Source: Piscinibacter sp. HJYY11 | GTDB taxonomy: Bacteria; Pseudomonadota; Gammaproteobacteria; Burkholderiales; Burkholderiaceae_C | Direction of reading: 5' to 3' | DNA length: 64,000 bases | Assembly (NCBI RefSeq): GCF_016735515.1 | Contig: NZ_JAERQZ010000001.1 | Span: 992,001 to 1,056,000, forward strand | Part shown: positions 56,891 through 64,000 of the stretch, piece after piece | Layout of the letters: each line of letters begins with the position of its first letter | Numbering within the stretch: the first letter of the stretch is position 1 | Notes under the pieces: model-generated | What the model was told of the DNA's origin: nothing | The model's database searches: none | The model's input: only the letters and a program-made list of their open reading frames with translations | Program-made: the position numbers and the translations under genes

Positions 56891-58213
56891 ATGCTGTATC
56901 AACTCTATGAAACCCACCGCGCGCTGCTGAGTCCGTTCTCGGAATTCGCAAGCGCCTCGGCCAAGCTGTACAGCCACCCGCTGTCGCCGTTCACGCACAC
57001 GCCGCTGGCGCACCGCATCTCGGCCGGCCTCGACCTGATGCACCGGCTCTCGAAGGAGTACGAGAAGCCCGAATTCGGCATCACCTCGGTGAAGGTCGGC
57101 GGTGTCGACGTCGCCGTGCAGGAGCAGGTGGCGATCGAGAAGCCCTTCTGCCGCCTGCTGCGCTTCAAGCGCTTCACCGATGACCAGGCCGTGCTGGGCC
57201 AGCTGAAGGAACAGCCGACCGTGCTCGTGGTCGCGCCGCTGTCGGGCCACCACGCCACGCTGCTGCGCGAGACGGTCAAGATGCTGCTGATCGACCACAA
57301 GGTCTACATCACCGACTGGACCGATGCGCGCATGGTGCCGACCGAAGCCGGCCCCTTCCACCTGGACGACTACATCTACTACGTGCAGGAGTTCATCCGC
57401 CACATCGGCCCCGAGGTGAACGTGATCTCGGTGTGCCAGCCCACCGTGCCGGTGCTCGCCGCAATCTCGCTGATGGCCAGCGCCGGCGAGTTCACGCCAC
57501 GCACCATGACCATGATGGGCGGCCCCATCGACGCCCGCAAGTCGCCAACGGCAGTCAACAACCTGGCGATGAACAAGAGCTACGAGTGGTTCGAGAACAA
57601 CGTGATCTACCGCGTGCCGGTCAACTACCCCGGCAACGGCCGGCGTGTGTACCCGGGCTTCCTGCAGCACAGCGGCTTCATCGCGATGAACCCCGACCGC
57701 CACTTGAAGTCGCACTACGACTACTTCATGGACCTGATGCGCGGCGAGGATGAAAGCGCCGAGTTCCACCGCGCCTTCTACGACGAGTACAACGCCGTGC
57801 TCGACATGCCGGCCGAGTACTACCTCGACACCATCAAGACCATCTTCCAGGACTTCGCGCTCGTCAACGGCACCTGGGACGTGGGCGGCAACCTGGTGCG
57901 CCCACAGGACATCACCACCTCGGCCCTGCTGACCATCGAGGGCGAGCTCGACGACATCTCCGGCGCCGGCCAGACCAAGGCGGCACACGAGCTGTGCACC
58001 GGCATCCCGAAATCGCGCCAGTTCCACTACGACGTGATCGGCGCCGGCCACTACGGCATCTTCTCGGGCCGCCGCTGGCGCGAGAAGGTCTACCCGGAGC
58101 TGCGCGACTTCATCGCCAAGCACCAGACGGCCTCGGCGCCGCGCAAAGCCTCGGCCGGCTCCAAGACCGCCGCCCGCAAGGCAACCACCGCCCGCAAGCG
58201 GCCGGCCCGCTAA
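56891..58213 (+). CDS. phaZ: Intracellular polyhydroxyalkanoate (PHB) depolymerase
   Basis: A 440-residue enzyme that degrades stored PHB inside the cell. It belongs to the PhaZa family, with the nucleophile Cys182 in ISVCQPTVPVLA instead of a serine; GGPIDARKSPTAVN and the late GAGHYGIFSGRRWRE (histidine) are typical. After the catalytic domain, about residues 414-440 form a tail rich in Lys, Ala, Arg, Ser and Thr (RKASAGSKTAARKATTARK) like histone H1 or PhaF tails; it may bind DNA or the granule surface. An AGGA lies before the ATG. Confidence 0.93.
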   Translation: MLYQLYETHRALLSPFSEFASASAKLYSHPLSPFTHTPLAHRISAGLDLMHRLSKEYEKPEFGITSVKVGGVDVAVQEQVAIEKPFCRLLRFKRFTDDQAVLGQLKEQPTVLVVAPLSGHHATLLRETVKMLLIDHKVYITDWTDARMVPTEAGPFHLDDYIYYVQEFIRHIGPEVNVISVCQPTVPVLAAISLMASAGEFTPRTMTMMGGPIDARKSPTAVNNLAMNKSYEWFENNVIYRVPVNYPGNGRRVYPGFLQHSGFIAMNPDRHLKSHYDYFMDLMRGEDESAEFHRAFYDEYNAVLDMPAEYYLDTIKTIFQDFALVNGTWDVGGNLVRPQDITTSALLTIEGELDDISGAGQTKAAHELCTGIPKSRQFHYDVIGAGHYGIFSGRRWREKVYPELRDFIAKHQTASAPRKASAGSKTAARKATTARKRPAR

Positions 58214-58223
58214 GCTCGGCGAG

Positions 58224-58868
58224 GTGAGCACAGCAACCCTCGCCGATGCCCTGAACGACGCCCTGCCGCAGACGCAGTGCACGCGTTGCGGCTACCCTGA
58301 CTGCCGGTCCTACGCCGAAGCGATCGCGCAGGGCGAGGCGAACATCAACCAATGCCCGCCTGGCGGCGCGGAAGGCGTCGTGCGGCTGTCGCAACTGACC
58401 GGCCGCCCCGCCCTCCCCCTCAACCCCGTCAACGGGAACGAAGGCCCGCGCCAGCTCGCGGTGATCGACGAAGCCTGGTGCATCGGCTGCACGCTGTGCC
58501 TCAAGGCCTGCCCGGTCGATGCGATCGTGGGCGGCTCCAAGCGCATGCACACGGTGATCGACCCGCTGTGCACCGGCTGCGAGCTTTGCATTCCCATCTG
58601 CCCGGTCGATTGCATCTCGCTCGTCAACGTGACGGGCGAGGCGACCGGCTGGCAGGCCTGGAGCCAGCCTCAGGCCGACGAGGCGAAGGAGCGCTACACC
58701 TTCCACCGCCAGCGCCTGAAGCGTGACGCCGACGAGCGCAGCGCGCGCCTCGCCGCCCGCGCGCAAGTGCTCGCCCAGGAGGCCGGCCTCCCCGTGCCGG
58801 GCGCGGACTCCAAGGAAAGCCGCATCGCCGCCGCCATGGCGCGTGCGCGTCGTCGCAGCGGCACCTGA
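58224..58868 (+). CDS. RnfB-like ferredoxin (orphan)
   Basis: A 214-residue soluble ferredoxin. It has the RnfB-type four-cysteine [4Fe-4S] module (Cys19, 22, 27 and 44) and two bacterial ferredoxin motifs (Cys86/89/92/96 and Cys116/119/122/126), so three clusters are expected. The N-terminal membrane helix of true RnfB is absent and no other rnf genes are present. The start is taken as a GTG with GAG just before it. Frequent neighbour of nth in this group; electron partner unknown. Confidence 0.88.
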   Translation: MSTATLADALNDALPQTQCTRCGYPDCRSYAEAIAQGEANINQCPPGGAEGVVRLSQLTGRPALPLNPVNGNEGPRQLAVIDEAWCIGCTLCLKACPVDAIVGGSKRMHTVIDPLCTGCELCIPICPVDCISLVNVTGEATGWQAWSQPQADEAKERYTFHRQRLKRDADERSARLAARAQVLAQEAGLPVPGADSKESRIAAAMARARRRSGT

Positions 58869-59023
58869 GCTCGGGTGCCTGTCGGCGCAGTCCTACAGCG
58901 ATTCACGGCCAAGTCTGACAAGCCGGTATGCACAGGGCTGACTCGGGCTGCGTGGCGAGGCCCCTACGCTGTGCGCACGGGTTCGGTTGGAACCCGCAAC
59001 GTACCGCACTCACAGGAGCCGAC

Positions 59024-59215
59024 ATGAATCGAGATCGCATCGGTGGCCAGCTGAAGCCCAAGGGCCACGTCCGCAAAGGCTGGGGTCGCCTGTTCGGAGA
59101 CGAGCACCAGGGCGAGAAGGTCCGCGAGCACGCCACCGGGAAGACGCAGCGCACGTTCGCCATCCGCCAGGGCGAAGCCCGCGAACAGATCCGCGAACTG
59201 CAATCGCGCTATTGA
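59024..59215 (+). CDS. CsbD-like small stress protein
   Basis: A 63-residue charged protein. MNRDRIGGQLKPKGHVRKGW at the start followed by GRLFGDEHQGEKV resembles the CsbD family of general stress proteins, although the pattern is weaker than usual. AGGAG lies before the ATG, and a CGGGTTC/GAACCCG hairpin (58978-58996) lies upstream. The function of CsbD proteins is not established. The gap before it (58869-59023) shows no other feature. Confidence 0.65.
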   Translation: MNRDRIGGQLKPKGHVRKGWGRLFGDEHQGEKVREHATGKTQRTFAIRQGEAREQIRELQSRY

Positions 59216-59242
59216 GGCGCCAACACTGCGGCGCGAAATGCG

Positions 59243-59389
59243 ATGAACCGGCCGACGTGGTGGATCCTGGTGGCCGCTGCCGCCTGGGCCGTGATGGCCT
59301 GCGATCCCAACAAGACGCCGAAGCCCGGTGAGCCGCCCAAGCCCGTCGCGCTGATGAAGACACAACACCTGGACGTGCTTCCCCGCTGA
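59243..59389 (+). CDS. Putative very small lipoprotein, 48 residues
   Basis: A 48-codon open frame beginning MNRPTWWILVAAAAWAVMAC. It has a short basic start, a hydrophobic run and Cys20 with Ala before it, like a lipobox, although Met at -2 is atypical. The mature part is Pro/Lys-rich (DPNKTPKPGEPPKPV). No clear ribosome site is seen. It lies 27 bp after the CsbD-like gene. Unknown function. Confidence 0.5.
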   Translation: MNRPTWWILVAAAAWAVMACDPNKTPKPGEPPKPVALMKTQHLDVLPR

Positions 59390-59431
59390 GGTGACCCTCG
59401 CCGATCACGGTGCGCTGAGACAATCGGCGCC

Positions 59432-60088
59432 ATGAAGTCGTCGTCCATCGAGCCATTCTTCGCCACCCTCAAGGCCGCCAACCCTCACCCCGTCACCGAG
59501 CTGGAATACACCAACGCCTTCGAGCTGTTGGCGGCCGTGCTCCTGTCTGCGCAGGCCACGGATGCCGGCGTCAACAAGGCCACGCGCAAGCTCTTCGCCG
59601 CGGCCAACACGCCGGCGAAGATGGTGGCGCTCGGCGTCGAAGGCGTCAGCGAGTACATCAAGACCATCGGCCTCTTCCGCAACAAGGCGAAGAACCTGGT
59701 CGAGACCAGCCGCATCCTCGTCGAGCAGCACGGCGGCCAGGTGCCGCACGACCGCGAAGCGCTCGAAGCGCTGCCCGGCGTCGGCCGCAAGACAGCCAAC
59801 GTGGTGCTCAACGTCGTTTTTGGCGAGCCGACGATGGCGGTCGACACGCACATCTTTCGCGTCAGCAACCGCACCGGCCTCGCGCCGGGCAAGAACCCGC
59901 TCGAAGTCGAGATGGGGCTGCTCAAGCGTGTGCCCGCCGACTACCTGCACCATGCACACCACTGGCTGATCCTGCATGGCCGCTACGTGTGCCAGGCACG
60001 GCGCCCGCTGTGCGAGCAATGCAAGGTGCTGCGCTATTGCGACTCGGCGCCGCCCGAGTTGTTGAAGAAAGCGACCGAGGCCGCGTAG
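59432..60088 (+). CDS. nth: Endonuclease III
   Basis: A DNA glycosylase/AP lyase for oxidised pyrimidines, 218 residues. The helix-hairpin-helix LPGVGRKTANV holds catalytic Lys120, and Asp138 is in AVDTHIFRV. The [4Fe-4S] ligands Cys187, 194, 197 and 203 keep the C-x6-C-x2-C-x5-C spacing. Its 3' end overlaps that of the phosphatase gene by 55 bases on opposite strands. Confidence 0.97.
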   Translation: MKSSSIEPFFATLKAANPHPVTELEYTNAFELLAAVLLSAQATDAGVNKATRKLFAAANTPAKMVALGVEGVSEYIKTIGLFRNKAKNLVETSRILVEQHGGQVPHDREALEALPGVGRKTANVVLNVVFGEPTMAVDTHIFRVSNRTGLAPGKNPLEVEMGLLKRVPADYLHHAHHWLILHGRYVCQARRPLCEQCKVLRYCDSAPPELLKKATEAA

Positions 60089-60612
60089 GGCACGGCTGCA
60101 GGCCACTCGGCGGCAGTGCGCGGCTGGGTGTTGCCGGCCGCCACCCAGCGGGCCGCGTTGATCCAGCCGGCATGGCCGACCACGCACAGCGGTGCGTCTG
60201 CGCGGGCTGCGATGAACGACTGGCAGCGCGCCATCAACTGCCGCACCGACTCCCCGTCACCAGGTGCGTGGTCCGCGAAGTCATCGGTCCAGGCACTGAG
60301 CTCGGCGGCGTCGATGTCGGCCCAACGTTGCCCCTCCCATCGTCCGAAATCCAGTTCGCTCAGGCGCGCATCCTCGCGGTGCTCAAAGCCCCAGCGTGCG
60401 AGCCACCGGCCGACCTCGGCGCTGCGCGACAAGGGCGATGTGACCACCACACGCGGCCAACCCGTTCGCCGCACGTGCTCGCGAATGCGATGCGCGAGGC
60501 GCTTGGCCTTGCGCCGATCCACCGGCAGGTCGACCTGCCCCACGCAGCGCCCCGCCGCACCCACCGGGCGCGGGTGGCGCCAGACGATCAACGGGGCCAC
60601 CACGCCACCCAT
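60034..60612 (-). CDS. cobC: Histidine phosphatase family protein, probable alpha-ribazole phosphatase
   Basis: A 192-residue phosphoglycerate-mutase-like phosphatase. The catalytic Arg12-His13 pair is in LIVWRHPRP (Pro replaces the common Gly after His), with VVTSPLSRSAEV and VVGHAGWINAAR as later motifs. At the end of the cobalamin operon it most likely removes phosphate from alpha-ribazole 5'-phosphate. I chose the ATG at 60612, which overlaps cobS by 25 bases; GTG codons at 60600 or 60603 are possible. Confidence 0.85.
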   Translation of the reverse strand: MGGVVAPLIVWRHPRPVGAAGRCVGQVDLPVDRRKAKRLAHRIREHVRRTGWPRVVVTSPLSRSAEVGRWLARWGFEHREDARLSELDFGRWEGQRWADIDAAELSAWTDDFADHAPGDGESVRQLMARCQSFIAARADAPLCVVGHAGWINAARWVAAGNTQPRTAAEWPAAVPYAASVAFFNNSGGAESQ

Positions 60613-61361
60613 GCCAGCAAGACACCGAGCTCGATGAGCTGCTGCGTGGCCCCGAGTGCGTCGCCGGTGATGCCGCCGAGCCGGCGCATGAACCAGCGGC
60701 CGCAGGCCCACGCGCCCACGACGGCGACAAGCCCCGACGTCGCCACCACCGGCCACCACGCAGGCTGCCACGCCACGAGCGCCGCGCTGGCCAGCCCCGA
60801 CCACACGAGCGCCATCAGCAAGCCGGCCCCCGAAATACGCTCGGCCAACGGCTTGGCCTTGGCCTGCGACACATTGCCGGCGTAAGGCAGCCAGCGAATC
60901 AGGGCCACCGCCGCCGTGCGCGACACAGTGTGTGCAAGCAGCAGCGCGGCCATCGCCCACGTCACCGGCAGCGCCACGAGCGTGGCCGCCTTCAGGCTGA
61001 GCATCAGCAGCAGGCCCACCGCGCCATAGGTGCCGATGCGCGAGTCCTTCATGATCTCGAGCGCGCGCTCGCGGCTCACCGCGCCGCCGAGCGCATCGCA
61101 GGTGTCGGCCAGCCCATCTTCATGGAAGGCGCCCGTGAGGAGCACCGTGGCCATCATCGACAGCACGACCGCCACCATCGGTGGAAAGAGCAAGCCCGCC
61201 GCCCACAGCACCAGCGCCCCGACGGCACCGACGAGCGCACCGACCAGCGGGAAGTGCCGCGCGCTCTGGTTCAGCCACAGCGGGTCGAAGCCCACGCGCA
61301 CCGGCACGCGCGTCAGGAACTGCAGCGCCACACCGATGAGCCGCAGCTCGTGAAGGATCAT
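60588..61361 (-). CDS. cobS: Adenosylcobinamide-GDP ribazoletransferase (cobalamin synthase)
   Basis: An inner-membrane enzyme that joins alpha-ribazole to adenosylcobinamide-GDP, 257 residues with about six helices. FLTRVPV near the start and [17 protein letters not shown] with [14 protein letters not shown] are the signature. The ATG overlaps the cobT stop. Confidence 0.96.
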   Translation of the reverse strand: MILHELRLIGVALQFLTRVPVRVGFDPLWLNQSARHFPLVGALVGAVGALVLWAAGLLFPPMVAVVLSMMATVLLTGAFHEDGLADTCDALGGAVSRERALEIMKDSRIGTYGAVGLLLMLSLKAATLVALPVTWAMAALLLAHTVSRTAAVALIRWLPYAGNVSQAKAKPLAERISGAGLLMALVWSGLASAALVAWQPAWWPVVATSGLVAVVGAWACGRWFMRRLGGITGDALGATQQLIELGVLLAWVAWWPR

Positions 61362-62395
61362 GGGGCCTGCTTGTCGGAGACGCCGGCCGACTCGAAGCTC
61401 GCCATCTCGTCGAGCAGCCTGAGTGCGCTCACCAGCAGCGGCCAGGCGAGCGCCGCGCCCGACGCCTCGCCCAGGCGCAGGCCCAGATCGAGCAGCGGCT
61501 CGGCGCCCAGGTGCTTGATGAGCGCCGCATGACCCGGCTCGGCCGAGCGGTGCGCGAGCACGCAATAGCCCAGCACCCGCGGCACCAGACGCGCGGAGGC
61601 CAGCACCCCCGCGCCCGCGATGAAACCGTCCACCACCACCGTGCGCCGCTCGGCCGCCGCCTGCAGCGCCGCGCCCGCGAGCATCGCGATCTCGAAGCCG
61701 CCCAGCGCGGCCAGCACCGCCAGCGGCGTGGCTGCGTCGCGGTGCCGGGTCATCACGGCCCGCAGCACGTTGAGCTTGCGTGCGAGGCCGGCATCGTCGA
61801 GCCCGGTGCCGCGGCCGGTGCAACGCTCCAGGTCTTCGCCGCCCAGACGTGCCAGCAGGAGGGCAGCGCTTGAGGTGTTGCCGATGCCCATCTCGCCCAG
61901 CAGCACCGCGTTGCCGGGCAACGAGCGCACGAGTTCACGGCCCGCTTCGATCGCCTGCACGCACTGCGACTCGGTCATCGCCGGTCCCACCAGCGCATCG
62001 GCGGTGCCGAAGCCGATCTTGCGGTCGATCAACCCGGGGCGTGGCGCGAAGCTGTGGTTCACGCCCGCATCGACCACGCTGAGCGCGAGCCCGTGCTGGC
62101 GCGCCAGCACGCTCACCGCGGCCCCACCGGCGAGGAAGTTCTCGACCATCTGCCAGGTCACGTCGCTCGGGTAGGCCGACACGCCGCGCGCGGCCAATCC
62201 ATGGTCGCCGGCGAACACCAGCAGCTGCGGCGCGTGCCAGCGGGGCGCCTCGGTCTGCTGGATGAGGCCGACCTGCAAGGCCAGCGACTCGATGCGGCCC
62301 AGCGACCCTGTCGGCTTGGTCTTGCGGTCGAGCCGCTGCTGCAGCCGCTGACGCAGCGCGGTGTCGTGGATGTCGGCGATCTCGGGCAGGTTCAT
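61358..62395 (-). CDS. cobT: Nicotinate-nucleotide-dimethylbenzimidazole phosphoribosyltransferase
   Basis: It makes alpha-ribazole 5'-phosphate from the lower ligand base, 345 residues. [19 protein letters not shown] and [19 protein letters not shown] are near the start, with [14 protein letters not shown] and [12 protein letters not shown] later. The ATG overlaps the cobQ stop. Confidence 0.97.
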   Translation of the reverse strand: MNLPEIADIHDTALRQRLQQRLDRKTKPTGSLGRIESLALQVGLIQQTEAPRWHAPQLLVFAGDHGLAARGVSAYPSDVTWQMVENFLAGGAAVSVLARQHGLALSVVDAGVNHSFAPRPGLIDRKIGFGTADALVGPAMTESQCVQAIEAGRELVRSLPGNAVLLGEMGIGNTSSAALLLARLGGEDLERCTGRGTGLDDAGLARKLNVLRAVMTRHRDAATPLAVLAALGGFEIAMLAGAALQAAAERRTVVVDGFIAGAGVLASARLVPRVLGYCVLAHRSAEPGHAALIKHLGAEPLLDLGLRLGEASGAALAWPLLVSALRLLDEMASFESAGVSDKQAP

Positions 62396-63867
62396 GGTGA
62401 AGCGGAAACGTCGGCCAGGCGCATCAGCGCACCGGGCTCGAAATGGGTGTCGATGAAATCGGCGAGCCCGTCGAACACGGCCTCCAGCGGCCGCGCGCCA
62501 GCGCCGAACAGCGCGCGCATGACGGCAGGAGACTCGAAGAGCCCGTGAGCGTACAGGCCGAGCACGTTGCCGTGTTGCCAGCCGATGGCCTCGCCTTGAA
62601 GGTTGAAAAGCGCCGATGGCGCGCTGGCCCCCGGGGCGAGTTCGGTGCGGCCGTGGCGGATCTCGTAGCCCTCGGCATGCACGCCCGAGAGCGCTGACCA
62701 CCCGGCCTGCAGCGACGCGAAACGCACTGTCGTAGCCGAAAGAACTTTCCGCGGCTCGAAGCGCGTGACGAGGGGCAGCAAGCCGAGGCCCACCGCATCG
62801 CCATCCACGCCATGCGGGTCGATCAGCGCCTCGCCGAGCATCTGCAAGCCACCACACACGCCGAGCACCCGGCCGCCGCGCGCGGCGTGGGCGCGAATCG
62901 GCGCCTCGAGCCCCTGCGCCCGCAGCCACGCCAAGTCGCCGCTGGTGTGCTTGGAGCCCGGCAGCACGATCCAGTCGGCGTTGCCCATCGCGGCCAACTC
63001 GGCGGCATTGCGCACCCACTGCAGCCGCACGCCGGGCAGGTTCCGCAGAGGCTGGAACTCGTCGAGGTTGCTGATGCGCGGGTAAGCCACCACGGCGATG
63101 CGCGTGCCGCCGGCCGGGCCCGTCGGCGTGTCGTCGAGCACACCGTCTTCCTCGGGCAGGCCATGGCCGCGCCACATCGGCAGCACGGCGAGCGTGGGCA
63201 CGCCGGTGAGGCCCTGCAGCTGCTGAGGGCCGGGCGCGAGCAGGCTCGCATCGCCGCGGAAGCGGTTCAGCACGAAGCCTCGCAGCAAACGGCGCTCGTC
63301 TTCGGGCAAGAGCTGATGGGTGCCGTAGAGGTGGGCGAACGCGCCCCCGCGGTCGATGTCGGTGACGAGCAGGCAGGCCGCGTCGGCCTCGCGCGCGGTG
63401 CGCATGTTCACGAAGTCGTTGGCATGCAGGTTGATCTCGGCCGGCGAGCCGGCACCTTCGATCACCAGCAGGTCGTTCTCGGCGGCGAGCGACCGCAAGG
63501 CCTCGCGTGCGAACGGCCACAGCGCCTCGCTGCGCTCGCGCCACGGCACCGCGCCCAGCTCGGCGCGCACCTCGCCCATCACCACCACCTGGCTGTGCGT
63601 GTCGCGCTCGGGCTTGAGCAGCACCGGGTTCATGCGCACCTCGGGCACACGCCGCGCCGCCAGCGCCTGGAAGTACTGCGCGCTGCCGATCTCGCCGAGT
63701 GCGCCGTTCGGGCCTGGCACCACGCGCGCGTTGTTGCTCATGTTCTGCGCCTTGAAGGGTGCGACCTTCAGGCCCTGCCGCGCGTACCAGCGGCACAGTG
63801 CCGTGGCAAGCCAGCTCTTGCCCGCGCCGCTGGTGGTGCCGAGCACCGTCACCGCGCGTGCCGTCAT
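62392..63867 (-). CDS. cobQ: Cobyric acid synthase
   Basis: It amidates four carboxyls of adenosylcobyrinic a,c-diamide, 491 residues. The N-terminal ATP domain starts [20 protein letters not shown]; the glutamine amidotransferase half has [14 protein letters not shown] with the nucleophile Cys. I chose the ATG at 63867, which overlaps the stop of the upstream partial gene (ATGA). Confidence 0.96.
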   Translation of the reverse strand: MTARAVTVLGTTSGAGKSWLATALCRWYARQGLKVAPFKAQNMSNNARVVPGPNGALGEIGSAQYFQALAARRVPEVRMNPVLLKPERDTHSQVVVMGEVRAELGAVPWRERSEALWPFAREALRSLAAENDLLVIEGAGSPAEINLHANDFVNMRTAREADAACLLVTDIDRGGAFAHLYGTHQLLPEDERRLLRGFVLNRFRGDASLLAPGPQQLQGLTGVPTLAVLPMWRGHGLPEEDGVLDDTPTGPAGGTRIAVVAYPRISNLDEFQPLRNLPGVRLQWVRNAAELAAMGNADWIVLPGSKHTSGDLAWLRAQGLEAPIRAHAARGGRVLGVCGGLQMLGEALIDPHGVDGDAVGLGLLPLVTRFEPRKVLSATTVRFASLQAGWSALSGVHAEGYEIRHGRTELAPGASAPSALFNLQGEAIGWQHGNVLGLYAHGLFESPAVMRALFGAGARPLEAVFDGLADFIDTHFEPGALMRLADVSASP

Positions 63868-64000
63868 CGTGCGAGCCCCCGCCATGCGTCGCGCAACGCG
63901 CGCTGCGCGCTCGGTGGCTGCACGCTCAGGCGCACATGGCCCGGCAGGCCCATCGACGTGGTGTCGCGCAGCTTCACGCCCTGCTCGCGCAGCCGCAGCA
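63864..64000 (-). CDS. Threonine-phosphate decarboxylase CobC/CobD type (N-terminus outside window)
   Basis: Only the last 44 codons are in the window. They read [20 protein letters not shown] and then [20 protein letters not shown], the usual C-terminus of the PLP enzyme that makes aminopropanol phosphate for cobalamin. Its stop overlaps the cobQ start. Confidence 0.7.
   Translation of the reverse strand, partial: LRLREQGVKLRDTTSMGLPGHVRLSVQPPSAQRALRDAWRGLAR

Noticed and set aside
61358..63796. An 812-residue frame that looks like a fusion of a new domain with CobT
   Set aside because: The first 450 residues are cobQ read in the wrong frame; the true CobT starts at 62395.

Overview
The window is one continuous stretch of GC-rich bacterial chromosome with tightly packed genes and no sign of phage, insertion sequence or CRISPR. 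The gene content and order suggest a betaproteobacterium of the Burkholderiales, probably in or near the Rubrivivax/Leptothrix/Piscinibacter/Comamonadaceae group. The signs are: tpiA-secG-tRNA-Leu(GAG)-nuoA..N, rpsO-pnp, isc-hsc-fdx, an orphan RnfB-like ferredoxin beside nth, an intracellular PHB depolymerase, and lower-ligand cobalamin genes. The taxon is an inference from family resemblance and synteny; no search was run.

Layout. 1-3118: gluconokinase gene translationally coupled to TRAP transporter genes, divergent from a LacI-type regulator, with two matching operator palindromes. 3126-9811: aldo/keto reductase, a MarR regulator divergent from a GT1-type glycosyltransferase, a chemoreceptor, chorismate synthase and a CBS-domain protein. 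9917-17892: metY and two coupled genes, a YihY membrane protein, DUF2069 plus a GlcD-type flavoprotein, a LysR regulator divergent from a DUF2917 gene with a perfect 14-bp palindrome between them, DUF1178, and a NUDIX hydrolase. 17980-32617: all fourteen nuo genes for complex I on the minus strand. 32676-40094: tRNA-Leu(GAG), secG, tpiA, a quinone oxidoreductase, pnp, rpsO, an aminotransferase and tsaD.

40287-47634 is the most interesting part. An ANTAR-domain NasT-like protein is followed by a leader that holds, in order, a possible NtrC site, a near-consensus sigma-54 promoter, two hairpins with ANTAR-type A-x-x-G-x-x hexaloops, and an intrinsic terminator. Then come nrtA, nrtB and nrtD for nitrate uptake. 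Directly behind them is a coupled three-gene set: a membrane-anchored CheA-like kinase with a PilJ/NarX-like input domain, a stand-alone CheY-like receiver and a CheX-type phosphatase. I infer that this is a nitrate-linked signalling module.

47762-53082 is the isc-hsc-fdx iron-sulfur assembly operon, with an IscR-type site upstream and an internal terminator between iscA and hscB. 53301-60088 holds uvrB, an aromatic/aspartate aminotransferase, phaZ with a Lys/Ala/Arg-rich tail, an RnfB-like ferredoxin, two very small genes (CsbD-like and a putative lipoprotein) and nth. 60034-64000 is the late cobalamin operon, transcribed leftward as [threonine-phosphate decarboxylase]-cobQ-cobT-cobS-phosphatase, with every junction overlapping.

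Links between regions: nitrogen and carbon regulation (sigma-54, NasT, GntR-like), respiration (Nuo plus Isc clusters for its Fe-S centres), and storage polymer turnover (PhaZ). No stretch longer than about 300 bases lacks a gene; the larger gaps are described as features.
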